From an uncultured Acetatifactor sp. (GTDB lineage: Bacteria; Bacillota; Clostridia; Lachnospirales; Lachnospiraceae), in the NCBI GenBank assembly GCA_934394665.1, contig CAKRRS010000029.1, positions 1 through 30,192 on the forward strand: a stretch of 30,192 nt of DNA. Direction: 5' to 3'. Both the position numbers and the translations under genes were made by a program. The notes beneath the pieces are model-generated. The model searched no databases. It saw only the letters and a list, made by a program, of their open reading frames with translations, and was not told where the DNA came from. Shown in pieces: positions 1 through 7,892 of the stretch. Positions within the stretch are counted from its first letter, which is position 1, and the number at the start of each line of letters is the position of its first letter.

Positions 1-158
1 GCGCCATGGATGGCGCGTGTAGGCGACCCGTCCCTCTACCATATATGATATCCACTTCTTTAGGGAATTCACACTCGTAGACGTTACAGCTGCCAGAAGG
101 CATTCTGTTCGTTCCGGGAGTTCGTCCGGTTAGCCAATGATCATTAACTAACTTTCAA
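1..158 (-). repeat. Terminal inverted repeat, left copy
   Basis: The reverse complement of this stretch matches 29948-30105 with about four substitutions and no gaps. Read on the minus strand it begins one base after the spoIVB stop codon (160-162) and runs off the window edge at position 1, so this copy is probably incomplete. It contains a 24-bp near-palindrome centred on AATGATCATT (minus-strand sense) and ends at the window edge in a hairpin built on GCGCCATGGATGGCGC. No protein-coding content or transposase is visible. It is probably a copy of a dispersed non-coding element. Confidence 0.9.
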
Positions 159-159
159 G

Positions 160-1521
160 TTACTGCTCCAGCATATTTTCAATAAAAATTCCATACCCCC
201 TGGTGCTGTCCTGCACCAGGACGTGGGTAACCGCTCCGATAAATTTTCCGTTCTGGATAATGGGCGCTCCGCTCATCCCCTGGACGATGCCACCGGTCAC
301 CGCAAGGAGTTCCGGATCTGTTACTTTCAGTTCGATTCCGCGGTTTACGTTATCGTGATCCAGATGCACATCTGTGATTTCAATATCGTAGTATTTCGTA
401 GTTCCGTCCACGGTACACAGAATCTGCGCTTCACCTTCCCGTATTTCCTGCTTCAAACCGATAGGCAGTGCCTCCTCCGTTCCCAATGCCAGCGCTTTTT
501 GATTGCATTTTCCGAAAATTCCCCTGATACTGTTACTTGTAATATCTCCGAGAATTCTGTCATCGGAATATACGATCATTCCGGTCATCTCCCCCGGGTG
601 TCCCGCAGCGCCTTTCTGGATAGAGATGATCTCTGTCTGATATAAAGTTCCGTCATTCATCTCCATTAGGGTACTGGTATCCACATCGTTGATGCCATGA
701 CCGAGTGCACCGAAATTTCCTCTGCTGTCAATATAGGTCATGGTCCCTACTCCCTGCGCATTATCCCGAACCCAGACACCAAGCTTATATTTCTTGGTCT
801 GATCCTGTACCGGCTTGATTTTTACCTCAAAACACGCTTCTCCTCTCCGGATCGTAAGTACCTGCTCTTCACCGTTACAGTTCTCGATTTTCGTGATCAA
901 CTCCTCTTTTTCAGAGACATCTGTGCCGTTCACCTTCATCACATAATCACCGCTTTTCAGAAGATGTTCTGCCGGCGACACCTTTTTCCCACTGATATCA
1001 CGGAACTCTCCCGTGCCAACCACCAGTACCCCACTGGTTTTCATATAAATGCCGATTGGTACCCCTACCGGGATCAGTTCCTGGTCTTCAATCACCCGGA
1101 TTCCCACCTGTTTCAGCGGTAGAATTCCGAAAAGCTTCACCCGCATCTGCAGCTCCCACTTGTCCGCGGTGCCGGTCTTCATTGTCACGGGGTGGCTTAA
1201 ATCTACCTTCACTGCGCCTTGCGGAATATTGCTGATTCCCTGTTCACTGACCCCCAGGATCTCACCCTCTGCCGGAATATCCAGTTCCAGGGCTTCCTCC
1301 GAATCTGCACGCACATGAATCACAGAAGGGATGCTGCTGTCTACCAGATAATAACTATAAGCTGTCAATCCCATGCAGGAAAAAATGAGGGCAGCACAAA
1401 GGCAGACCCGGTAGATCCGCAGTCTGCGCACTTTCTGTTTCCAGTGCTGCAAAATAATCACTGCTTCTTCTCCTGCCTGCCTTTTTACTTTTTCCGTCTC
1501 CGTGGTCCACAACAGCTTCAT
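160..1521 (-). CDS. spoIVB: SpoIVB, stage IV sporulation serine peptidase
   Basis: SpoIVB is made in the forespore under sigma G. It is secreted into the intermembrane space, where it cleaves SpoIVFA to trigger pro-sigma-K processing by SpoIVFB. The protein has one N-terminal membrane segment (about residues 39-60), a PDZ-like region (about 155-235) and a C-terminal S55 peptidase domain. Visible catalytic motifs are GALGHGI (His about 275) and QGMSGAPI (Ser about 417). The C-terminus ends in the usual family tail, so it is complete at about 453 aa. I start at ATG 1521 (MKLLWTT), preceded by GGGGGA with 6-nt spacing; an in-frame ATG at 1543-1545 has a poor ribosome binding site. spo0A, its usual downstream neighbour, is not in the window. 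The gene ends one base before the terminal repeat. Confidence 0.96.
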   Translation of the reverse strand: MKLLWTTETEKVKRQAGEEAVIILQHWKQKVRRLRIYRVCLCAALIFSCMGLTAYSYYLVDSSIPSVIHVRADSEEALELDIPAEGEILGVSEQGISNIPQGAVKVDLSHPVTMKTGTADKWELQMRVKLFGILPLKQVGIRVIEDQELIPVGVPIGIYMKTSGVLVVGTGEFRDISGKKVSPAEHLLKSGDYVMKVNGTDVSEKEELITKIENCNGEEQVLTIRRGEACFEVKIKPVQDQTKKYKLGVWVRDNAQGVGTMTYIDSRGNFGALGHGINDVDTSTLMEMNDGTLYQTEIISIQKGAAGHPGEMTGMIVYSDDRILGDITSNSIRGIFGKCNQKALALGTEEALPIGLKQEIREGEAQILCTVDGTTKYYDIEITDVHLDHDNVNRGIELKVTDPELLAVTGGIVQGMSGAPIIQNGKFIGAVTHVLVQDSTRGYGIFIENMLEQ

Positions 1522-1766
1522 ACCCATTCCCCCGATACTTTCCATTCTTTCTGTATAGGGTATAGTGTACGTAGCATTTTTCTTTTTAAACCGGATTACC
1601 GGGAATTGTCCCTTACAATTTTCTCCATTCTAACTATAGTCTTCCTTCCGCAACAGTCCTGTTTTATTTCAGAAGCATTCACTCCGGGACGCTCCCATGC
1701 CTAAGGACTTTGTTTCGATTCCACCATGAACGGTTCTTATAGCTTCATGAAAACACTTTTTAAAGG

Positions 1767-2510
1767 TTAGCCGCATATAACCACATTCCCACTGCTCTTA
1801 TATTCCTCCGGACAGCTGTCCGTCAAAATCGTTCCGCTTTGGAAAGCGCCAAAGGTCACCGAACTGACATTGCCGAATTTCGAGTGATCCGCAAGGACAA
1901 ACACTTCTCTGCACTGCCCCATGGCAGTCTTTTTCACCATTGCCTCGTTCATATCCGGTGTCGTCAGACCGCTCTGTCTGCTGATGCCGTTCGTTCCGAA
2001 AAAACCCTTGGTGAAATGATAATTCTGCAGACTCATCAGCGCCTGGTTGCCGACTACCGCCTCTGTGGAGCCTTTCAGTTCACCTCCGACAAGGTATACA
2101 TGAAAACCGGCAGCAGCCAGTGTTTTTGCATGCGCTACCGCATTGGTCACAAACGTTGCGCTCTTTTCTGTCAGAAAAGAAAGCATGCAGGCTGTCGTGG
2201 TTCCGGCATCCAGATAGACAAAATCCTCCGGCAGAACCAGCCCTGCTGCATGCGCCGCCACCGATTGCTTGGCTTCTACATTGACACATGCTTTCTGTTC
2301 CACGGTCGGCTCATGGGTCACGATCGTACGGTCACATGCCACTGCACCGCCGAAGACTTTCACGAGTTTGCCGGCATTGTGCAACGCTGTGATATCACGG
2401 CGCACCGTGGATTCCGAAGTATTCAGAAGCTCTTTTACTTCTGCCACCGTAATACTGTTTTTCTCTTCCAATAATTTCAAAATAATATCATAACGTTGTT
2501 CTGTCAGCAT
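1767..2510 (-). CDS. fruR: DeoR/GlpR-family transcriptional repressor of the fructose cassette
   Basis: An N-terminal DeoR-type winged helix (about residues 1-57, with the ESTVRRDI recognition helix) is followed by the C-terminal sugar-phosphate-sensing domain, with YLDAGTTT, VTN, LVGGEL and FFGTNGI motifs. At 247 aa it is normal for the family. Such repressors usually release DNA when they bind a phosphorylated sugar; fructose 1-phosphate is inferred here from the adjacent fruK and fruA. The start at ATG 2510 (MLTEQRYD) matches the family N-terminus and has AGAGGA upstream; the longer reading from 2540 adds 10 non-conserved residues. It is the last gene of the cassette, 67 nt after ptsI, whereas fruR genes are more often first. 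The symbol is assigned by context. Confidence 0.85.
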   Translation of the reverse strand: MLTEQRYDIILKLLEEKNSITVAEVKELLNTSESTVRRDITALHNAGKLVKVFGGAVACDRTIVTHEPTVEQKACVNVEAKQSVAAHAAGLVLPEDFVYLDAGTTTACMLSFLTEKSATFVTNAVAHAKTLAAAGFHVYLVGGELKGSTEAVVGNQALMSLQNYHFTKGFFGTNGISRQSGLTTPDMNEAMVKKTAMGQCREVFVLADHSKFGNVSSVTFGAFQSGTILTDSCPEEYKSSGNVVICG

Positions 2511-2577
2511 AATTTGTAATTCCTCTTGACCACATACCACTCTTTATGCAAATGTACCTGCATTTTCCGGGTACCGG

Positions 2578-4227
2578 CTAAATGGTCATCTTTTCTCTTT
2601 CTTTATCCACATCTGTCTCCAGAATGATCTTCCGTACGGGAAGAATGCTTCCGGGAGACATGGACAATTCGTCCACGCCCATGGCAAGGAACTGTCTGGT
2701 CAGTGTCGTATCCGCGCCCAGTTCTCCGCAGATGCCGGCCCAGATGCCGGCCTTATGCGCATTTTCCACAACCATGCGGATCATTCGAAGCACTGCCGGA
2801 TGATGAGGATCATAGAACGCATCCAGTTTGGGATTCTGTCTGTCAATTGCCAGGGTATACTGGGTCAGGTCATTGGTTCCGATACTGAAAAAGTCGACTT
2901 CTTTCGCCAGTTCTTCACTCATCATCACAGCGGCCGGTGTCTCGATCATGATCCCCTGCTTCGGTTCTCCGAAAGCCACGCCCTGTTCTGTGAGCTCGCG
3001 TCTTACTTCCGCTACGATTTCCTTGATCTTACGCACTTCTTCCACACTGATGATCATGGGATACATGATTGCAATATTTCCGAAAGCGCTTGCCCGGAAC
3101 AAAGCACGCAGCTGTGTCTTGAAGATCTCCGGTCTGGTCAGGCAGATGCGGATTGCACGGCATCCCATTGCGGGGTTTTCTTCAGGCTCCATTTCGAAGT
3201 AGTCACACTTTTTATCCGCACCGATGTCCAGGGTACGAATGATCACAGGCTTACCCGCCATCGTCTCCGCTACCGTACGGTAGATCTGAAACTGTTCTTC
3301 CTCGGTAGGGAAAGTCTCTCTCTCCAGATACAGAAATTCACTGCGGAACAGTCCGATGCCGCCGGCATCATTCTGCAATACAGCAGCCAGATCCTTGCTG
3401 TTACCTATATTAGCATAGAGCATGATCTTCTTACCGTCAATAGTGATATTTTCACGTCCCTTTAAGGTCTGGAGCAGTTCTTTTTTCTCCTGTTCCTCCC
3501 TGCGCAGTTTTTCCATCCGGGCAAGGGTCTCTTCGTCGGGATCTACGTAGATACATCCGCCACGTCCGTCTACAATTCCCATCCTGCCGTCGATTTCCTC
3601 TGTCAGAGGAATATTTGTGCCAATCAGCGCCGGGATACTCATTGTCCGCGCCAGAATTGCCGTATGGGAATTCACAGAACCATGCACCGTTACAAACGAG
3701 AGCACCAGATCCTTATTCAACTGTACCGTCTCAGAAGGAGCAAGATCGTCTGCCACGATGATCACCGGTTCCTCACCTGCCACTGACCCTTGCGTTTTGC
3801 CGCTCAGGACGCGTAAGACACGTTCGGAAATATCCTTCACATCTGCAGATCTTGCTTTCATATAATCATCATCCATAGATGCAAACATCTGAGAGAAGTT
3901 GTCACCGGTGGATGCTACCGCGTACTCCGCATTTACCTGCTGCATCCGTATGATATTTTCCACAGATTCGTTATAATCATCATCTTCCAACATCATCTGG
4001 TGAATCTCGAAAATAGCGGCGTTGGCTTCTCCGACTTCTTTCAGAGCCTTCTGATATAACCCCCGCAGCTGCTCCATGGCAGTCTGCTTTGCCTGTCTGT
4101 ACCGCTCTATTTCCAGTTCCGGATTCTCAATTTTTACACGTTTTACCTGTTGTTCATCTTTTTTATGAACACTGATCCTGCCGATGGCAATCCCACCGAA
4201 TACGCTTTTTCCCTGGTAGACTTCCAT
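2578..4227 (-). CDS. ptsI: Phosphoenolpyruvate-protein phosphotransferase (PTS Enzyme I)
   Basis: Enzyme I takes phosphate from PEP and passes it to HPr, starting the PTS cascade in the cytoplasm. The N-terminal HPr-binding and phosphohistidine half contains VNSHTAILAR with the active His about residue 188. The C-terminal TIM-barrel PEP-binding half has the RTLDIGADK, FRSEFLY, SIGTNDLTQY and ICGELGAD motifs, with the conserved Cys in the last. It is about 549 aa, slightly shorter than well-studied homologues of about 570, with no missing block visible. I start at ATG 4227 (MEVYQGKS), which follows GAGGAGA with good spacing; a GTG at 4248 is in frame but less likely. It lies 147 nt after ptsH and 67 nt before fruR. 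Confidence 0.96.
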   Translation of the reverse strand: MEVYQGKSVFGGIAIGRISVHKKDEQQVKRVKIENPELEIERYRQAKQTAMEQLRGLYQKALKEVGEANAAIFEIHQMMLEDDDYNESVENIIRMQQVNAEYAVASTGDNFSQMFASMDDDYMKARSADVKDISERVLRVLSGKTQGSVAGEEPVIIVADDLAPSETVQLNKDLVLSFVTVHGSVNSHTAILARTMSIPALIGTNIPLTEEIDGRMGIVDGRGGCIYVDPDEETLARMEKLRREEQEKKELLQTLKGRENITIDGKKIMLYANIGNSKDLAAVLQNDAGGIGLFRSEFLYLERETFPTEEEQFQIYRTVAETMAGKPVIIRTLDIGADKKCDYFEMEPEENPAMGCRAIRICLTRPEIFKTQLRALFRASAFGNIAIMYPMIISVEEVRKIKEIVAEVRRELTEQGVAFGEPKQGIMIETPAAVMMSEELAKEVDFFSIGTNDLTQYTLAIDRQNPKLDAFYDPHHPAVLRMIRMVVENAHKAGIWAGICGELGADTTLTRQFLAMGVDELSMSPGSILPVRKIILETDVDKEREKMTI

Positions 4228-4374
4228 GACGCTTCTCCTCTCCCGCACTATCTATGATATACCCAATTACAATGTTTCCCATATGCAATTTTGCATGTTT
4301 TTCGCTTTTGAATAATAGTGCTCTCAATTATTATAACAATATTTCCGAGAGCAACCATATTTACAATCAGATTT

Positions 4375-4632
4375 TTACAGATTTGCTTTTACAAATTCCG
4401 TCACTGCTGCATAAGCTGCCTCTTCATCTTCTCCGTCAAAAGTCAGTGTGATCTCATTTCCTGCTTTCACAGCCAGTCCCATGATGCCGAAGATTCTCTT
4501 GCAGTCGCCTGTCCTGCCATCCTTGGTCAGAGTGACCGCACAATTAAATTCTTTTGCTGCCTTTACCAGTTCTCCCGCAGGACGTGCATGAATGCCTTCG
4601 GGATCGGTGATTACATATTTGAACTCTTTCAT
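4375..4632 (-). CDS. ptsH: HPr-family phosphocarrier protein with Arg at position 46
   Basis: HPr relays phosphate from Enzyme I to the sugar-specific EIIA domain. The 85-aa protein has the active-site motif GIHARPAG with His15. The regulatory site that in Bacillus and many Firmicutes reads K-Ser46-I-M-G is here K45-R46-I-F-G, so the residue phosphorylated by HPr kinase is absent. This suggests an HPr able to carry out sugar transport but not CcpA-dependent repression; that is inferred from one residue. It lies between fruA (103 nt upstream) and ptsI (147 nt downstream), and a strong hairpin precedes it. Because of the missing serine it may be a cassette-specific HPr paralogue rather than the genome's only HPr. 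Confidence 0.93.
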   Translation of the reverse strand: MKEFKYVITDPEGIHARPAGELVKAAKEFNCAVTLTKDGRTGDCKRIFGIMGLAVKAGNEITLTFDGEDEEAAYAAVTEFVKANL

Positions 4633-4667
4633 TTTTCTGTCTCCTTTGGATCATTGATTTGTATTTT

Positions 4668-4705
4668 CCGGTAACTGTTCCTTTTTGTCACAGAACAGTT
4701 ACCGG
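4668..4705 (-). promoter_or_regulatory. Intercistronic hairpin between fruA and ptsH
   Basis: A perfect 13-bp inverted repeat, CCGGTAACTGTTC (4668-4680) with GAACAGTTACCGG (4693-4705), encloses a 12-nt loop. In the transcribed (minus) direction it is followed by AAAATAC rather than a U tract, so it does not look like a complete intrinsic terminator. It may stabilise the upstream fruA mRNA end, act as a processing site, or set different expression of fruA and ptsH. Confidence 0.7.
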
Positions 4706-4735
4706 ATCGTTTTCTTTAGAACTTGTGCTTTGCAA

Positions 4736-6649
4736 TTATGCCACTTTCTTTTTTAACACACCCAGAAGCAGTGCGGATACTACGGTGCCTGCCACCAGTG
4801 CCACCAGATACATCAGTGCATTGCCTACGACAGGGAATACGAAGATGCCTCCGTGCGGTGCCATCAGTGTACAGTGGAAAGCCATGGAAAGAGCACCTGC
4901 CAGTGCAGAACCGATGATACAGGAAGGAAGTACATGCAAAGGATCAGATGCTGCAAAAGGAATCGCACCTTCGGTGATGAACGCCAGACCCATGATGAAG
5001 TTGGTGGGACCTGCATCTCTCTCTTCTTTGGTGAACTTATGCTTGAATAACAGGGTTGCCAGTGCAATGGCACAGGGAGGAGTCATACCACCGATCATAA
5101 CAGCTGCCATGATATCGTAATTACCTGCGGCGATTGCTGCGGTTCCGAATACATACGCTGCCTTGTTGAAGGGGCCGCCCATATCGATTGCCATCATGCC
5201 GCCGAGGATCAGACCCAGTAAGATTTTGCTGGAATCACCCATACCGCTTAAGAAGTTATTCAGTCCGGTATTGATGCCGCCCATAATAGGTTCCACGACG
5301 AAGTTCATTGCCAGCCCCATGATCAGGATACCCACGACCGGATAGATCAGCACGGGTGCCAGTTTTTCAATGGCATCCGGAAGCTTGTCACAGATTTTCT
5401 TAAGTCCGAGGATCAGATAGCCTGCTAAGAAACCTGCCGCCAACGCTCCTAAGAAACCGGACTTACCGTTTGCAGCTAACATACCGCCGACAAAGCCGAG
5501 TGCCAGTGCCGGTCTGTCGCCAATCGCCATTCCGATAAAGCCTGCCAGTACCGGAAGCATCAGTCCGAAGGCTACGCCGCCGATATTTTTAAACATTGCA
5601 GCGACCGGGGTGATCGTACCGAAATTGCTTCTCTGATCCGCAGGAAGCGCATTGATATCTACATTCAGTCCATCGATCAGGAATGCAATGGCGATCAGAA
5701 TACCGCCGCCGACTACAAAAGGAAGCATATGGGATACGCCGTTCATCAGCTGTGTGTAAATCTTGTGTGCCACGCTTTCCTTGCCGGTAACGGCTGTCTT
5801 CCCTTCTCCGCTTTCTCCGTGGAAGATTTCCACCTTACCGTCCACTGCCTGTTTCACCAGCCGGTCTGCCTTACCGATACCGTCGGACACCTGACAGCTG
5901 ATCACTTTTTTGCCGTCAAAACGATCCATGGGTACTTTCGCATCGGCTGCCACGATGATACAGTCCGCTGCTGCGATTTCTTCTGCGGTAAGTACATTTT
6001 TGGCGCCCGCAGAACCTCTGGTCTCGATCTTAATCTGACAATCTGCCGCTTTTGCTGCCTTCTCCAATGCTTCGGCTGCCATATAGGTATGTGCGATGCC
6101 GGTAGGGCAGGAAGTTACAGCCAGTAATTTAAAGCACTTTTTCTCATCTGTCGTAATTGCAGTATCGCTTAATCTGTCATCGATGCTCTTGGCACTTTCA
6201 TCTTCCGCATCAATGATCTGTAAAAATTCATCCACGCTCTTTGCATTTCTCAAAGATGCGGTAAACTTCTCATCCATCAGCATGACGGAAAGTTTGCTCA
6301 GCACATCCAGATGTACATTGTCCTTCGTATTGGGTGCAGCGATCAAAAACAGTAAGGTCACCGGTTCGCCGTCCAGTGAATCATACTCGACACCGTTCTT
6401 AATCACCATGGCTGCCAGTCCGGGTGCCTTCACCGCATCACATTTCCCGTGAGGGATTGCAATGCCTTCACCGATTCCTGTGGTGCTTTCTTCCTCTCTT
6501 GCGTATACCTGTGCACGGTACTGTTCCACGTCGGCCAGTTTGCCGCTGTTCGCCATCAGTGCCACTGCCTGATCCAGTGTCTCCTTTTTGTCAGCCGGAG
6601 CCGCATCCAGGGAAATACTTCTTTTGTCCAATAAATCCGTAATTCTCAT
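4736..6649 (-). CDS. fruA: Fructose-specific PTS transporter EIIABC
   Basis: This membrane permease imports fructose and phosphorylates it, usually to fructose 1-phosphate. Domain order is EIIA (about 1-150; GIAIPHGK with His67), EIIB (about 172-270; LLAVTSCPTGIAHTYMA with Cys181) and a multi-pass EIIC (about 300-637; hydrophobic blocks such as MLPFVVGGGILIAIAF and a conserved DMGGPFNKAAY motif). At 637 aa it is full length for the A-B-C type. AGGAAA lies upstream of ATG 6649 with somewhat long spacing. fruK is 130 nt upstream and ptsH 103 nt downstream. Together with the adjacent HPr and Enzyme I, every PTS component for fructose uptake is encoded in one cassette. Confidence 0.96.
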   Translation of the reverse strand: MRITDLLDKRSISLDAAPADKKETLDQAVALMANSGKLADVEQYRAQVYAREEESTTGIGEGIAIPHGKCDAVKAPGLAAMVIKNGVEYDSLDGEPVTLLFLIAAPNTKDNVHLDVLSKLSVMLMDEKFTASLRNAKSVDEFLQIIDAEDESAKSIDDRLSDTAITTDEKKCFKLLAVTSCPTGIAHTYMAAEALEKAAKAADCQIKIETRGSAGAKNVLTAEEIAAADCIIVAADAKVPMDRFDGKKVISCQVSDGIGKADRLVKQAVDGKVEIFHGESGEGKTAVTGKESVAHKIYTQLMNGVSHMLPFVVGGGILIAIAFLIDGLNVDINALPADQRSNFGTITPVAAMFKNIGGVAFGLMLPVLAGFIGMAIGDRPALALGFVGGMLAANGKSGFLGALAAGFLAGYLILGLKKICDKLPDAIEKLAPVLIYPVVGILIMGLAMNFVVEPIMGGINTGLNNFLSGMGDSSKILLGLILGGMMAIDMGGPFNKAAYVFGTAAIAAGNYDIMAAVMIGGMTPPCAIALATLLFKHKFTKEERDAGPTNFIMGLAFITEGAIPFAASDPLHVLPSCIIGSALAGALSMAFHCTLMAPHGGIFVFPVVGNALMYLVALVAGTVVSALLLGVLKKKVA

Positions 6650-6779
6650 GTTGTAATCTTTCCTCTCTTTTCATTTTTTACTTTCGGTTTCCTTCGCTTC
6701 ACGTTGCTTCACGATCTTTTCAATGCGTTTCGTCCGGCATACCTACTTGTTATTTGTCCCTTTGCTATTTGTTCCTGTG

Positions 6780-7685
6780 CTACTTTACCTGTTTCAATAC
6801 TTCCATCACTTCTTCTTTGGTTGCCAGATTTTCCGAAAAAGCGCTGGCGCTTCCCGCTGCGATTCCCATGCAGAAGGCATGTGCGTAATCCTGCTCTTCC
6901 AACCAGCCGGTCAGGAATCCTGCTACCATGGAATCTCCGGCCCCCACGCCGTTAATCAGTTTTCCTTTCGGTGCCGGAGCCTCTAAGCACTGTCCGTCCG
7001 CGGCGATGAGTACCGCTCCTTCTCCTGCCATGGAGATCAGCACATTCTGTGCTCCCATCTCCCACAGTTTCTTGCCGTAAGGAACCACTTCCTCTCTGGT
7101 GGAAAGTTTTACGCCGAAGATGTCTCCCAGTTCATGGTTGTTCGGTTTCACCAAAAAAGGATGATACGGCAGTACCTTCACTAACAGATCTCTGGTTGCG
7201 TCCACAACGGTAAGTACGCCTCTTCCCCGGATCCGTTCCAGAATTCTCTGATAAATGTCATCCGGCATCGTATACGGAATGCTTCCTGCCAGTACCAGAA
7301 CATCTCCTTCTTTCAACCTGTCAATCTTTTCAAGCAGCCCTTCCAGTGCCTTCGCATCGATATCAGGTCCGCATCCGTTGATCTCTGTACCGTCGATGCT
7401 CTTCAATTTCAGATTGATTCTGGTCATTCCGTGATCGATTTTGATGAAATCAGCATTTACGCCAAATTCGTTCAATCTCCGGATCAGTTCCTCTCCGGTG
7501 AATCCCGCCGCATATCCGAGCGCCGTGGAATCCAGCCCCAGATTCTTCAGTACAATCGATACATTGATTCCCTTACCGCCCGGAAGAATCAGCTCCGAAG
7601 AGGTTCTGTTGGTCATTCCCAGCTGAAAGTCATCCACGGATACGATGTAGTCCAGCGATGGATTGAATGTCACCGTACAAATCAT
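6780..7685 (-). CDS. fruK: 1-phosphofructokinase
   Basis: FruK is a PfkB-family cytoplasmic kinase that converts fructose 1-phosphate to fructose 1,6-bisphosphate with ATP. Seen are the first PfkB signature PGGKGINVS (about 35-43), the second signature NGVGAGDSMVAGF with catalytic Asp251, and the usual 301-aa length. A tagatose-6-phosphate or other PfkB kinase role is possible by family, but the adjacent fruA makes 1-phosphofructokinase the best call. The start ATG 7685 has GGAGGG six bases upstream. It is the first gene of the cassette and lies directly behind a good vegetative promoter with a candidate operator (7749-7781). Confidence 0.95.
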   Translation of the reverse strand: MICTVTFNPSLDYIVSVDDFQLGMTNRTSSELILPGGKGINVSIVLKNLGLDSTALGYAAGFTGEELIRRLNEFGVNADFIKIDHGMTRINLKLKSIDGTEINGCGPDIDAKALEGLLEKIDRLKEGDVLVLAGSIPYTMPDDIYQRILERIRGRGVLTVVDATRDLLVKVLPYHPFLVKPNNHELGDIFGVKLSTREEVVPYGKKLWEMGAQNVLISMAGEGAVLIAADGQCLEAPAPKGKLINGVGAGDSMVAGFLTGWLEEQDYAHAFCMGIAAGSASAFSENLATKEEVMEVLKQVK

Positions 7686-7748
7686 TTCTAGCCCTCCTGT
7701 CCGTTCTCTTTCTTGTTGTTACACAAGGATTGTTTCTTTTTAATTAGC

Positions 7749-7781
7749 ATTATATCTTCACAATCAGTCAATTTCAATCAA
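7749..7781 (-). promoter_or_regulatory. fruK promoter with candidate FruR operator
   Basis: On the minus strand a sigma-A type promoter reads TTGAAA (7772-7777), a 17-nt spacer and TATAAT (7749-7754). Two direct repeats, TTGATTGA (7774-7781) and TTGACTGA (7764-7771), lie on the -35 and spacer, ten bases (one helical turn) apart. DeoR-family repressors often bind direct repeats, so these are a plausible FruR operator; the operator is inferred. The promoter is about 65 nt upstream of fruK. Confidence 0.7.
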
Positions 7782-7825
7782 TTTAATTCACAAATATGAT
7801 GATTTATTTTGGTTGATTTTGCACA

Positions 7826-7856
7826 AAAAAGGATGAAGTTATGCTTCATCCTTTTT
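7826..7856 (-). terminator. Intrinsic terminator after recN (probably bidirectional)
   Basis: A 13-bp stem, AAAAAGGATGAAG (7826-7838) with CTTCATCCTTTTT (7844-7856), encloses a 5-nt loop. In the minus direction it ends in a run of six T and begins about 37 nt past the recN stop codon. It should end the nusB-to-recN transcript before the fructose cassette promoter. A shorter T run on the plus strand could also work in that direction. Confidence 0.88.
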
Positions 7857-7892
7857 CATAATGACTTAATGAATGCAAAAATAGGATTCCCC

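Noticed and set aside
160..1521. spoIVB truncated by the adjacent repeat
   Set aside because: The catalytic Ser region and the family-typical C-terminal tail are complete.
1219..1704. Plus-strand ORF of 161 codons
   Set aside because: It is antisense to spoIVB, with low-complexity composition and no recognisable domain; a shadow of the real gene.
1522..1766. Sigma-G promoter for spoIVB in the fruR-spoIVB gap
   Set aside because: Expected from biology, but no convincing -35/-10 pair could be read in the 245-nt gap; nothing else recognisable is there.
2755..3465. Long plus-strand ORF of 236 codons
   Set aside because: It lies wholly antisense to ptsI, which has clear motifs along its length.
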